NCBI GenBank assembly: GCA_017441045.1
Contig: JAFSAK010000113.1
Span: 1 to 9,984, forward strand
DNA length: 9,984 bases
From: Clostridia bacterium
GTDB lineage: Bacteria; Bacillota_A; Clostridia; Oscillospirales; Acutalibacteraceae
Direction of reading: 5' to 3'
Below the pieces are notes generated by a model. It ran no database searches. It saw only the letters and a list, made by a program, of their open reading frames with translations, and was not told where the DNA came from. This document shows positions 1 through 7,142 of this stretch, one piece after another; within the stretch, counting starts at the first letter, position 1; each line of letters begins with the position of its first letter. The position numbers and the translations under genes were made by a program.

Positions 1-31
1 AATTTATGCGGTCAATTTTTTTCTGTTCCAT
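1..31 (-). CDS. Partial 5' end of a DUF896 (YnzC-like) small protein gene
   Basis: An ATG lies one base after the recR stop codon and opens a frame reading MEQKKIDRIN before the window ends. That start resembles the N-terminus of DUF896 proteins (Bacillus YnzC type), short helical proteins that commonly begin with a K-I-x-R-I-N-E-L-type stretch. The tight spacing to recR suggests the last gene of the dnaX-ebfC-recR operon, translated by coupling, since no good ribosome binding site is visible. Only ten codons are available, so the family call rests on a short match; in Bacillus the gene after recR is yaaL, a different family. Confidence 0.5.
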   Translation of the reverse strand, partial: MEQKKIDRIN

Positions 32-32
32 A

Positions 33-632
33 TTAAATCTCGTTTCTGCCTTCAAGGGCTCGGGCTAAAGTATATTCATCGGCATATTCAAGGTCGCCGC
101 CGACGGGGATACCGTAGGCAAGGCGGGTAACCTTAATTCCCATAGGTTTAACAAGGCGGGAAATATAACTTGCGGTGGCTTCGCCCTCAACCGTTGGGTT
201 GGTTGCCATAATAATTTCCTTGATTTCGCCTGAAGAAAGCCGCGCCATAAGTTCTTTGAGTTTGAGTTGCTCGGGACCTACCCCATCAAGAGGAGATATA
301 ACACCGTGCAAAACGTGATAAACGCCCCTATATTCGCGGGTGCGCTCAAAGGCCATAACATCGCGGGGGTCTTCAACTACGCAAACGGTAGTCCTATCCC
401 GCTTTTCATCACTGCAAAAATCACAGATATCCTTATCGGTAAGGGTTTGACAAACCTTACATAGATGAATCTTTTCACGAGCGTTTATAAGTGCTTCGGC
501 AAACTGCTTTGCTCTTTCAGGGGGTTGTTCGATAATACTATATGCAAGGCGTTGAGCAGTTTTCTTGCCAATACCGGGCAAACGGGCGAATTGATTTATA
601 AGCTCGTTTAAAGGAACAATATTATAACTCAT
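33..632 (-). CDS. recR: Recombination mediator protein RecR
   Basis: RecR works with RecO (and RecF) to load RecA onto SSB-coated single-stranded DNA during gap repair in the cytoplasm. The 199-residue protein is the normal family length. Visible parts in order are an N-terminal helix-hairpin-helix (LPGIGKKTAQRLA, about 18-30), a four-cysteine zinc finger (C58, C61, C70, C73), a TOPRIM domain starting at VVEDPRDV (85-92) with the conserved ATNPTVEGEATA stretch (143-154), and the C-terminal signature AYGIPVGGDLEYAD (172-185). The gene starts a few bases after the ebfC stop with no obvious Shine-Dalgarno sequence, so it is probably translationally coupled. The order dnaX-ebfC-recR matches Bacillus. 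Nothing looks damaged. Confidence 0.97.
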   Translation of the reverse strand: MSYNIVPLNELINQFARLPGIGKKTAQRLAYSIIEQPPERAKQFAEALINAREKIHLCKVCQTLTDKDICDFCSDEKRDRTTVCVVEDPRDVMAFERTREYRGVYHVLHGVISPLDGVGPEQLKLKELMARLSSGEIKEIIMATNPTVEGEATASYISRLVKPMGIKVTRLAYGIPVGGDLEYADEYTLARALEGRNEI

Positions 633-635
633 ATC

Positions 636-977
636 TTAAAACATACCGGGGAGATTAAGGCCGCCTGTAATAGCGCCCATTTCTTCCTCTGCCGCCTTAA
701 TAGCGTTATTTATCGCTTCGTTTACTGCAACGGTAACCAAATCTTCCAGCATTTCAGAATCATCGGGGTCAACCGCATCGGGTTTGATATTGATGGATTT
801 TATAAGATGCTTTCCGTCAACCGTAACGGTAACAAGTCCGCCGCCCGAAGAAGCAGTATACTCTCTCTGCTCAAGGTCGGTCTGAAGATTTGCCATATCT
901 TCTTGCATTTTTTGCGCTTGTTTTAACATCTGATTCATATTGCCGGGGCCACCGGAATTGGGAATTCTAACCTTCAT
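636..977 (-). CDS. ebfC: YbaB/EbfC family nucleoid-associated protein
   Basis: This 113-residue protein belongs to the YbaB/EbfC family: small dimeric DNA-binding proteins with a tweezer-like fold that coat the nucleoid, nearly always encoded between dnaX and recR. The family pattern is clear: an N-terminal GGPGNMNQMLKQAQKMQ segment followed by a long amphipathic helix, then the GGGLVTVTVDGKHLIKSINI beta region (about 45-64), then an acidic segment D-P-D-D-S-E-M-L-E-D-L and a helical C-terminus ending in LPGMF. An AGGAGA ribosome binding site sits about 8 bases upstream. Spacing is 15 bases after dnaX and 3 bases before recR, consistent with one transcript. In Bacillus the gene is called yaaK. 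Confidence 0.95.
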   Translation of the reverse strand: MKVRIPNSGGPGNMNQMLKQAQKMQEDMANLQTDLEQREYTASSGGGLVTVTVDGKHLIKSINIKPDAVDPDDSEMLEDLVTVAVNEAINNAIKAAEEEMGAITGGLNLPGMF

Positions 978-992
978 AAATATATCTCCTAA

Positions 993-2633
993 TTAGTTTT
1001 CTAATTCTTTAAGTTTTGCTGCGAAACTTGCAAGAGGATCATGACTTTCGGCCGCTTTTTTATAAGGACCTAATTTATATGTTTTGCCAAGCACCTCTAA
1101 AGCGGCGTTTCTGATGGAATTTCTGTAAACGGGATTTGTGCCGTTTACAAGGGAACGGAACTGGGAATTTTCTGTATCAATAAGCAGATAATCCCCTTGG
1201 ATATATGCCTTTGAATCTTGCAAAACTCCGCGAAGCAGGGGATTGCTTTTCTTGATAAGAGCCAAAATATCTTCCCATTCTTCAAGGGGTGAATCGCTAT
1301 CTTCCGTTTTCTCTGCGAATTCGTTTTTGGGCTCGGTGGATATTTCTTCTATAGGACACTCGGTTGGAAGAGGAATCTCTTCATCTTGAATTTCGGAAAC
1401 TGCGGGTTCATCATCAACCTCTTTTGTTTCTATAGTCGGCTCTTTTACCACTACAGTTTCGGTTTCTTCTGCCTTAGTTATAACGGTTTTTGCATTGCCC
1501 ATCTTTTCGAGAGCGGCAATTCGAAGTTCCAAAGAATTAATATCACCGGCAACTTTCGGTGAGCAGAGTTTTATAACCGTCATTTCCATTTCGCAACGGC
1601 GATTACCCGTTTGCATAGCGGCGGTAGCCGATTGCAAAACGCCTAAAACCGCCATAATTTCATTGATGGAATAATCTGCCGCTTGAGTTTCCAAAGCTTT
1701 AAGACGGGCGGCAGAGCAAACAATGGGTTTTTGCGCTGTCTTCACCGTTTTAACTATCATCAAATCACGGTAATGACCGATAAGTTCATTTAAAAGCCGA
1801 AGCATATCAACGGAAGAATTATGAAGTTTATCGAGCATCATAATGGCTTCTTCTGTGTTTTGATGCTTAATAGCATCGGCAAGATTTAAAAGGTAATCAT
1901 TGCCTGCCATAGCGCAAACATTTGCAACTACATTTTCGGTTATATTATTACTATTGGAAGCGCATAAATCTAAAATAGAGAGGGCATCACGCATACCGCC
2001 GTCTGCAGCCCCTGCAATTAAAGAGGCGGCATCATCCGTAAGGGTTAAACCTTCGCTTTCAGCCACGAATTTAAGACGCTCAATAATCTTTTCAGGGTCT
2101 ATTCTTCTGAAATCAAAACGCTGACAACGGGAGAGAATAGTTGCGGGGAGCTTATGAACTTCGGTGGTAGCAAGGATAAATACAACATGCTCCGGGGGCT
2201 CTTCAAGGGTTTTTAAAAGACCGTTAAAGGCACTTATTGAAAGCATATGTACCTCATCGATGATATAAACTCTGTACTTAGCGGAAACGGGGGAGAAGTT
2301 CACCTGCTCGCGAAGTTCTCTTATATCATCAATACCGTTATTGGATGCGGCATCTATTTCGCAAATATCGGTGATGGATTCTTCATTTATTGCGCGGCAC
2401 ATTTCGCATTCGCCGCAGGGGTCACCGTTTTTGGAATTTTGGCAATTTATCGCCTTGCTTAAAATCTTGGCGCAGGTTGTTTTACCCGTACCTCTGGTGC
2501 CGGTAAATAAATATGCGTGAACAATCTTACCTTCGCTGAGTTCATTTCGCAAAGTATCGGTAATATGCTCTTGCCCTACAACATCCGAGAAGGTTTTGGG
2601 GCGGTATTTACGGTATAATGCCTGATATGCCAT
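993..2633 (-). CDS. dnaX: DNA polymerase III subunit gamma/tau
   Basis: DnaX is the ATPase motor of the clamp loader, which places the beta sliding clamp on primed DNA and links the replisome parts. In the 546-residue product the AAA+ ATPase fills about residues 1-220: Walker A GTRGTGKT (45-52), a zinc-binding set C64/C73/C76/C79, Walker B VYIIDEVH (122-129), sensor ATTEVHKLP (155-163) and the SRC arginine-finger motif (168-170). Domain III follows. An acidic, low-complexity linker (about 390-450, rich in E, T and V) leads to a short tau-like C-terminal domain ending in LASFAAKLKELEN. The ATG is preceded by GAGGTG at suitable spacing. It lies 27 bases downstream of the SRP RNA and heads the ebfC-recR operon. 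No in-phase slippery heptamer for making a separate gamma form was noticed. Confidence 0.97.
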   Translation of the reverse strand: MAYQALYRKYRPKTFSDVVGQEHITDTLRNELSEGKIVHAYLFTGTRGTGKTTCAKILSKAINCQNSKNGDPCGECEMCRAINEESITDICEIDAASNNGIDDIRELREQVNFSPVSAKYRVYIIDEVHMLSISAFNGLLKTLEEPPEHVVFILATTEVHKLPATILSRCQRFDFRRIDPEKIIERLKFVAESEGLTLTDDAASLIAGAADGGMRDALSILDLCASNSNNITENVVANVCAMAGNDYLLNLADAIKHQNTEEAIMMLDKLHNSSVDMLRLLNELIGHYRDLMIVKTVKTAQKPIVCSAARLKALETQAADYSINEIMAVLGVLQSATAAMQTGNRRCEMEMTVIKLCSPKVAGDINSLELRIAALEKMGNAKTVITKAEETETVVVKEPTIETKEVDDEPAVSEIQDEEIPLPTECPIEEISTEPKNEFAEKTEDSDSPLEEWEDILALIKKSNPLLRGVLQDSKAYIQGDYLLIDTENSQFRSLVNGTNPVYRNSIRNAALEVLGKTYKLGPYKKAAESHDPLASFAAKLKELEN

Positions 2634-2655
2634 AATTTCACCTCGTTTTATTAGT

Positions 2656-2667
2656 AAAAAACTTGTG
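2656..2667 (-). terminator. U-tract at the SRP RNA 3' end, terminator-like
   Basis: On the minus strand the 3' half of the SRP closing helix (CACAAG) runs straight into six T residues (2661-2656). Helix plus U-tract resembles a simple intrinsic terminator, which would release most transcripts as SRP RNA and let only readthrough reach dnaX. The pairing and the T-run are visible; termination is inferred. Confidence 0.5.
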
Positions 2668-2804
2668 AGCTAAACCGTACGAATGAGCCGATTTACTGCG
2701 GCGCACCGACAAAACTGCTTAATGCTGCTCGGTTCCCCGCCTGACATGGTTCACAGCCGCCCGTCGCACAGGACCCGCCCATTCGCACGGTTTAACACAC
2801 AAGT
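2661..2804 (-). ncRNA. ffs: Signal recognition particle RNA, small bacterial type
   Basis: This is the RNA core of the signal recognition particle, which with Ffh targets nascent membrane proteins to the Sec translocon. On the minus strand the conserved domain IV is plain at 2745-2724: GUCAGG, then a GGAA tetraloop closed by CGG/CCG, then AGCAGC, which is the Ffh-binding hairpin with its symmetric loop. The two ends pair: ACTTGTG at 2661-2667 with CACAAGT at 2798-2804, then TAAACCGT at 2671-2678 with ACGGTTTA at 2787-2794, then further pairs through 2685/2780. Length is about 144 nt, so there is no room for the Alu domain of the roughly 270-nt Bacillus RNA. Location just upstream of dnaX matches Bacillus scr-dnaX. 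The exact ends are inferred from the closing helix. Confidence 0.93.
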
Positions 2805-2817
2805 AGATATCGGTATT

Positions 2818-2846
2818 ATTATAATATATATTTTCTGTAATGGCAA
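2818..2846 (-). promoter_or_regulatory. Sigma-A type promoter for SRP RNA (and dnaX operon)
   Basis: The minus strand carries TTGCCA (2846-2841, five of six matches to the -35 consensus) and a perfect TATAAT (2823-2818) separated by exactly 17 bases. Transcription would start near 2811-2810, about 6-7 bases before the predicted mature 5' end of the SRP RNA. A near-consensus promoter suits an abundant housekeeping RNA. It is back to back with the plus-strand promoter at 2866-2894. Confidence 0.8.
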
Positions 2847-2865
2847 TAGTAAAAAATATAAATTG

Positions 2866-2894
2866 TTGAAAAAAGTTCATAATACTGATATAAT
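2866..2894 (+). promoter_or_regulatory. Sigma-A promoter with extended -10 for the five-gene plus-strand operon
   Basis: TTGAAA (2866-2871) and TATAAT (2889-2894) are separated by 17 bases, with a TG dinucleotide at 2886-2887 giving an extended -10. The predicted start near 2901 leaves a short leader of about 26 bases that contains AGGAGGT (2914-2920) ahead of the ATG at 2927. No operator-like palindrome is evident, so constitutive expression is likely. Confidence 0.8.
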
Positions 2895-2926
2895 TATTTG
2901 GTAAAATACTTTTAGGAGGTAGAAGT

Positions 2927-3592
2927 ATGAAATTTCTTGAAACAAAAGAATTATATTCTATGGAAAATACCATAGCGGCTCCTATTTTTGAGGGAACAAA
3001 ATATCCATTTGAAGTTTTGCCTAAAATAAAGGATTTTATTTTAGAACTTGCCAAAACTCTTGATATGACTAAATTTGAGAAAATAGGCGAAAATATTTTT
3101 ATAGCAAAAAGCGCCAAGGTGGCTCCTACCGCTTTTATAAACGGTCCTTGCATTATTGATGAGGATACTGAAATCCGCCATTGCGCATTTATCAGAGGAA
3201 ATGCCATTGTAGGTAAAGGCGCTGTTGTCGGCAATTCTACCGAACTTAAAAATGTTATCCTGTTTGATAAAGCGCAGGTGCCGCACTATAATTATGTCGG
3301 AGATTCGGTTATAGGATTTCGTTCCCATATGGGCGCAGGCGCAATAACTTCAAATCTTAAATCCGATAAAACCCTCGTAACCATTAAAACGCCTGAAGGC
3401 AGATTGGAAACGGGGCTTAAAAAATTCGGCGCAATGCTTGGGGATAATGTTGAAGTAGGTTGCGGAAGCGTTCTAAATCCGGGTACCGTTATCGGCAGTA
3501 ATACAAATGTTTACCCCCTTTCAAGTGTTCGCGGATTTATTCCTAAAAACAGCATTTATAAAAATATGGGTGAAATCGCGGAGAAGAGATAA
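2927..3592 (+). CDS. Left-handed beta-helix (hexapeptide repeat) protein, GlmU C-terminal-like
   Basis: The 221-residue product consists mainly of hexapeptide repeats typical of left-handed beta-helix acyltransferases, from about residue 57 to 205 (examples: VAPTAF, IVGKGA, VEVGCG, TVIGSN). The stretch VPHYNYVGDSVIG...GAGAITSN (118-143) closely resembles the acetyltransferase half of GlmU, where a histidine in this place serves catalysis; H120 is the counterpart candidate. The N-terminal 50 residues are helical and there is no nucleotidyltransferase (pyrophosphorylase) domain, although proteins of this kind are often labelled UDP-GlcNAc pyrophosphorylase in Clostridia. A role in nucleotide-sugar or other small-molecule acylation is plausible; the substrate is unknown. 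An excellent AGGAGGT site sits 6 bases upstream of the start. It is the first gene of the operon. Confidence 0.85.
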   Translation: MKFLETKELYSMENTIAAPIFEGTKYPFEVLPKIKDFILELAKTLDMTKFEKIGENIFIAKSAKVAPTAFINGPCIIDEDTEIRHCAFIRGNAIVGKGAVVGNSTELKNVILFDKAQVPHYNYVGDSVIGFRSHMGAGAITSNLKSDKTLVTIKTPEGRLETGLKKFGAMLGDNVEVGCGSVLNPGTVIGSNTNVYPLSSVRGFIPKNSIYKNMGEIAEKR

Positions 3593-4113
3593 TGGTTGAA
3601 CAGTGGGATATATATAACTCACAAGGTGAAAAAACGGGACGGAGGGTCCCCCGCGGCAGATATGCCTTAAGAGCGGGTGAATATCACCTTGTGGTTCATA
3701 TATGGATAATTTCAAAAAACGGCGAATTTTTGATACAGCGCCGTTCGGAGCATAAAAAATTAATGCCGGGCGAGTGGGCCGCAACGGGCGGCGCCGCCGT
3801 TTCGGGCGAGGATTCTTTCACCGCCGCAAGAAGAGAACTTTTCGAGGAACTTGGTATCAGCACGGATAAAGAAACCCTTAAAAAACTTTTCCGCATAAAG
3901 CGAAAAAATTCCCTTCTTGATGTATGGGTTACTACCTGTGACTTAAAACCCGAAGAATTGGTGCTTCAAAAAAGCGAAGTTGACCGTACGAAGTGGGTTA
4001 CAAAGGCGGAACTTTGCGATATGATTTCCAAGGGTGAATATCATAACTACGGAAAAGAATATTTCGGAAGCGTTTTTGATAAGATAGAGGACTATAGAGG
4101 TGTTAAGGTATGA
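3592..4113 (+). CDS. Nudix hydrolase
   Basis: Nudix enzymes hydrolyse nucleoside diphosphates linked to another moiety, often clearing damaged or surplus nucleotides. The 173-residue protein has a perfect Nudix box, G-x5-E-x7-R-E-L-x-E-E-x-G-I, spanning G67 to I89, with metal-binding glutamates E82, E85 and E86. The N-terminus (WDIYNSQGEKTG, then a GEYHLVVHIWI strand) and C-terminal tryptophan W134 in a TKWV motif resemble the subgroup that includes isopentenyl-diphosphate isomerase-like and YfcD-like proteins, so the substrate may not be a nucleotide. The ATG shares its A with the previous stop (TAATG), and GGAG at 3580-3583 supplies a ribosome binding site, so translation is coupled. Substrate unassigned. 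Confidence 0.93.
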   Translation: MVEQWDIYNSQGEKTGRRVPRGRYALRAGEYHLVVHIWIISKNGEFLIQRRSEHKKLMPGEWAATGGAAVSGEDSFTAARRELFEELGISTDKETLKKLFRIKRKNSLLDVWVTTCDLKPEELVLQKSEVDRTKWVTKAELCDMISKGEYHNYGKEYFGSVFDKIEDYRGVKV

Positions 4114-5036
4114 GCGCGGAACTTAAAGGAAAAACCTGCGGGGTATGTCATGCATATTTATTCCCCGAAGATGATGTGGTGTTTTGTCCCGTTTGCGGCG
4201 CTCCCCATCACCGAGAATGTTATAATAAAATAGGCCATTGCGCTCTGGAAGAATTCCACGGAACTGATAGACAGTATGATGTGGCAATGGCAAAAAGAGA
4301 AAAGGAAAATATCCAAGAAAATACGGAAAATAAAAACGAGGGCAATTTTGCGAAATGTCCTATGTGCGAAGAAAAATACGATAATTCCCTTAACTCTTGT
4401 CCTAATTGCTCAACTCCTAATTTCAGAATGAATGATGGTTATAGAGTTTATGATTTTTTGGGCGGAGTACCTGCAGATATGGATGTGGGTGGGGGAGTTA
4501 CCGCCGATGAAGCAAAGCGTTTTGTCTTTTCTAATACAGGTCGTTATATTCCGAAATTCGCCGCCGCAAATGCGGGGAAAAAGACCTCTTGGAACTGGTT
4601 TGCGTTTCTCTTCCCTTGCTCTTGGTTTTTGAGCAGAAAAATGTATCTTTATGGTGTTTTAGCGGGAATTTTAACCGTTTTATCCGCCTTGTTTTCCTAT
4701 CCTTTACAAGATGCAATTTATAGTTTGGGTATCGATTTGAATAATACCCGAACCTTAGTTTCCGAAATGATGGGTGCAATGCCTGAAATAGGTACGAGTG
4801 CCTTGATTTTAAGTGCATTAGGCGGATTTATTAATTTGCTATTCAGATTTTTGGCGGGAATTTTCGGCGATTTTATTTATAGCCGTCACGCCATAAATGC
4901 CATTAAGGATATAAAAGAAAACAGTGAAGATAGGGATGCCGATTTTGCAAAACGAGGCGGAGTTAATGTTTTATTGGCGGCAGTAGGATTTTTTGCTACC
5001 GATATAGTATATAGCATTATCATTACTTTCTTATAA
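4110..5036 (+). CDS. Prokaryotic RING-finger/zinc-ribbon membrane protein (DUF2628-like core)
   Basis: The N-terminus carries a RING-like treble-clef zinc finger with C10-C13, C26-C29, H33/H34-C37 and H43/C44, matching the prokaryotic RING type seen in Firmicutes. A charged linker (55-80) leads to a second zinc ribbon, C83-C86 and C97-C100. The C-terminal part is membrane-embedded: an amphipathic YIPKFA segment, W-rich SWNWFAFLFPCSWFLSRKMY (160-179), and hydrophobic segments at about 180-197, 228-255 and 285-307, resembling DUF2628 proteins. The start overlaps the Nudix stop by four bases (ATGA) and is preceded by AGAGGTG. Function is unknown. It is a paralogue of the next gene in its membrane core only. 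Ubiquitin-like signalling should not be inferred, because no E1, E2 or ubiquitin-like gene is nearby. Confidence 0.8.
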   Translation: MSAELKGKTCGVCHAYLFPEDDVVFCPVCGAPHHRECYNKIGHCALEEFHGTDRQYDVAMAKREKENIQENTENKNEGNFAKCPMCEEKYDNSLNSCPNCSTPNFRMNDGYRVYDFLGGVPADMDVGGGVTADEAKRFVFSNTGRYIPKFAAANAGKKTSWNWFAFLFPCSWFLSRKMYLYGVLAGILTVLSALFSYPLQDAIYSLGIDLNNTRTLVSEMMGAMPEIGTSALILSALGGFINLLFRFLAGIFGDFIYSRHAINAIKDIKENSEDRDADFAKRGGVNVLLAAVGFFATDIVYSIIITFL

Positions 5037-5046
5037 GAGGTGTATT

Positions 5047-5844
5047 ATGAGTAATAAAATTTGCAGTAATTGTGGAACCGAAAACGAAGAAATTTATAAA
5101 TTTTGTAAAAACTGCGGAAAAGAATTCGCGGCCGCAGGCGGCGAACAAGGTCAGCATAATGACCAATATGCCTATAACAGTATGAACAATAATAACGATA
5201 TGAATATGCCTGAAATTGATGGTATTCCCGCCGAAGAAATGTCGGCTTTCATTGGCGCTAAATCGAGAAAAATACTGCCCAAATTTGCTAAAATGCAGTT
5301 ATCGGGAAGCAAGGCGTGTTGGTGTTGGCCCGCGGCAATTTGGAGTTTGTTTTTGGGTCCTGTCGGCGCGGCAATTTGGTTTTTATACAGAAAAATGTAT
5401 AAAATCGCTATACTGTTTTTAGCAATAGGAATTATAGTAAGCGGCGCGGTAACTATTACGGAAAGTTATTTTTCCGATGGAAAAATAACCGATTTCGAAG
5501 ATATTATGGATGTTTATGAGGAATACATAGACGGCGAAATAGATGAAAAAGAATATTTCGAGAAGATTTATTCCCTCAGGGGCTCTGTTGCAAGCGAAAT
5601 TTCGGATATTATAGATATAGCGTCGTTTGTAATCACGGGAATTTTCGCATATTATTGGTATAAAAAGTTCGCCGTTAAGAAGATAAACAAAGTAAGGTCA
5701 TCAAATATTGATAGCCGATACTATCTGTTTGCCCTTTCTGCATCGGGCGGAACAAATGGAGGAGCCGTAGTTTTAGGCATAGTGATTTATCTTGTAATTA
5801 CTTCGCTGTTTTCCGGCGCCGCCGCAATTCTTGCAACTATATAG
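5047..5844 (+). CDS. Zinc-ribbon membrane protein (DUF2628-like), paralogue of preceding gene
   Basis: The 265-residue product begins with a zinc ribbon (C6-x2-C9, C20-x2-C23) and a disordered N/M/G-rich linker (about 28-57), then a membrane core. That core follows the preceding protein closely: an acidic xAEE/xADE segment, a KILPKFA counterpart of YIPKFA, a tryptophan-rich helix around 91-112, and a FLYRKMYK motif like FLSRKMYL. Hydrophobic segments lie at about 95-113, 118-138, 185-205 and 237-262. A charged, probably soluble insert (145-180) separates the middle segments. The start follows the previous stop by 10 bases with GAGGTG at 5037-5042. Function is unknown. The zinc-ribbon-plus-membrane layout is common in Clostridia. 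Confidence 0.82.
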   Translation: MSNKICSNCGTENEEIYKFCKNCGKEFAAAGGEQGQHNDQYAYNSMNNNNDMNMPEIDGIPAEEMSAFIGAKSRKILPKFAKMQLSGSKACWCWPAAIWSLFLGPVGAAIWFLYRKMYKIAILFLAIGIIVSGAVTITESYFSDGKITDFEDIMDVYEEYIDGEIDEKEYFEKIYSLRGSVASEISDIIDIASFVITGIFAYYWYKKFAVKKINKVRSSNIDSRYYLFALSASGGTNGGAVVLGIVIYLVITSLFSGAAAILATI

Positions 5845-5852
5845 GTAAGCGT

Positions 5853-6533
5853 ATGAAAAAATATACAACTCTTTATTTCGACCTTGATAATACCATTCTG
5901 GATTTTCACGCCGCCGAGCGCGGGGCATTAACCTCTCTTTTGAAATTACATAAAATACCCTTCGGCGAAGAAGAAATCAAATTATATTCAAAGATAAATC
6001 AGAGTTATTGGGAGCGTTTTGAGCGCGGAGAAATCGAGAAAAAGGAGATTTATGCAGGTCGTTTCAGAACATTTCTCGAAGCCGTAGGCGAGAAGGGCGA
6101 CCCCGAAAAAATGGCGGTAGATTACTTTAGTTTTCTATCTCTTAACTGCGATTTTATAGAGGGCGCTACCGAGATTTTAGATTATGTCAAAGCAAAGGGA
6201 TATATCCTTTGCGCTACCACTAACGGTATGGCCAAAACCCAGTATAACCGTATTGAAAAGTCGGGACTTGATAAATATTTCGATTATATTTTTGTTTCCG
6301 AAACTACGGGTTCTCAAAAACCCGAAAAAGAATACTTTGATTATGCCGTAGAGCATAGCGAGGAAAAGGACCGTTCAAAGATTCTTGTTATCGGCGATTC
6401 CATGAGTTCTGATATTTTAGGCGGCATAAATGCAGGGCTTGATACTTGTTGGTATAATCCTAAGGGTGATAAGGGAAAATATACCCCAACCTATGAAATC
6501 AAGGATTTAGATGAGTTAAAAACCATTCTATAA
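5853..6533 (+). CDS. yjjG: YjjG/YfnB-family HAD pyrimidine 5'-nucleotidase
   Basis: This HAD-superfamily phosphatase resembles the YjjG/YfnB family, which dephosphorylates nucleoside monophosphates including non-canonical pyrimidine nucleotides, keeping them out of DNA. The four HAD motifs are intact in the 226-residue protein: motif I FDLDNTILDF (nucleophile D10, acid D12), motif II ATTNG (121-125), motif III lysine K156 in SQKPEKEYF, and motif IV VIGDSMSSD (179-187, D182 and D187). Residues 18-100 form the helical C1 cap. It starts 8 bases after the previous stop with only a weak AGGT site. Activity on non-canonical nucleotides is known for E. coli YjjG and is inferred here. The gene closes the operon at the terminator. 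Confidence 0.9.
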   Translation: MKKYTTLYFDLDNTILDFHAAERGALTSLLKLHKIPFGEEEIKLYSKINQSYWERFERGEIEKKEIYAGRFRTFLEAVGEKGDPEKMAVDYFSFLSLNCDFIEGATEILDYVKAKGYILCATTNGMAKTQYNRIEKSGLDKYFDYIFVSETTGSQKPEKEYFDYAVEHSEEKDRSKILVIGDSMSSDILGGINAGLDTCWYNPKGDKGKYTPTYEIKDLDELKTIL

Positions 6534-6537
6534 AATA

Positions 6538-6570
6538 AAAATGCTTCCCCAAAATGAAGGGAAGCATTTT
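6538..6570. terminator. Bidirectional intrinsic terminator between convergent operons
   Basis: A 12-bp perfect stem (6538-6549 with 6559-6570, core TGCTTCCC / GGGAAGCA) closes a 9-base loop. On the plus strand it is followed by ATTTTTCATATTTTT; on the minus strand the outer flank reads TTTTATTTTATA-like. It therefore suits termination of both yjjG and the ABC transporter operon, whose last stop codon lies only 6 bases away. Confidence 0.9.
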
Positions 6571-6575
6571 ATTTT

Positions 6576-7142
6576 TCATATTTTTATAACCTGCGCGTTT
6601 AGTGAAGCAGCATCGGAGGTAATGTGGGTAACCATAATTACCGCCTTATTTTTATCTAAAAATTCTTTTTTTATGATTTCAGAAATTTTATCGCGGTTTT
6701 TAGCATCAATGCCGTTAAACGCTTCGTCAAGAATGAGCAAATCTCCGCCGAAAGCAAGGGCGCGGATTATGGCGGCTCTGCGTTTCATACCGCCGCTAAG
6801 TTCTTGAACTTTGGTCTTTTTAAATTCGAGGAGTCCAAATTCACGGATTAGTTCATCGGCCTTTTCATACTGCTCTTTTTTAAGAACGAGTTTAATGTTT
6901 TTTTCAAGGGATAAATGCTCTATTAGTCGATCCTCTTGAAAAACGCAGGATATTTTATCGGGCGCAGAAATTTCGCCTTTATTGGCCTTTTCAAGACCCA
7001 AAATAAGTTTTAAAACCGTGGTTTTCCCGCATCCTGATTTTCCCCAAAGGCAGATGGATTCGCCATCTTTGACCGTAAGATTAAAATCCTCTAAAACTTT
7101 AAGTTCGCCGTAGGAAAAGGAGACATTTTTAAGTTCTACCAT
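6576..7142 (-). CDS. ABC transporter ATPase, nitrate/sulfonate/taurine class
   Basis: This cytoplasmic ATPase powers the importer encoded just upstream. All motifs are present: Walker A GKSGCGKTT (34-42), Q-loop glutamine Q69, signature LSGGM (115-119), Walker B LLILDE (135-140) and switch histidine H173 in VTHIT. At 188 residues it is shorter than typical SsuB/TauB proteins (about 240-260), mainly because it stops soon after the H-loop; the terminator follows at once, so this looks like the natural end and not a frameshift. A strong AGGAGG site sits 8 bases before the ATG, inside the 3' end of the permease gene, with a 14-base overlap. The substrate cannot be told from the ATPase. Confidence 0.92.
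   Translation of the reverse strand: MVELKNVSFSYGELKVLEDFNLTVKDGESICLWGKSGCGKTTVLKLILGLEKANKGEISAPDKISCVFQEDRLIEHLSLEKNIKLVLKKEQYEKADELIREFGLLEFKKTKVQELSGGMKRRAAIIRALAFGGDLLILDEAFNGIDAKNRDKISEIIKKEFLDKNKAVIMVTHITSDAASLNAQVIKI

Noticed and set aside
1053..1065. A-rich run near the dnaX 3' end as a programmed frameshift site
   Set aside because: The run AAAAAAG on the coding strand is not in the phase required for a slippery heptamer (codons read TAT AAA AAA GCG) and lies only a few codons from the stop.
2683..3234. Open frames on both strands overlapping the SRP RNA and the start of the beta-helix gene
   Set aside because: They overlap a well-supported structured RNA and promoters or an established CDS, lack ribosome binding sites and have no recognisable family features.
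4110..4250. RING domain as evidence for a bacterial ubiquitin-like conjugation system
   Set aside because: No ubiquitin-like, E1, E2 or JAB protease gene lies in the window; the neighbours are Nudix and HAD enzymes.
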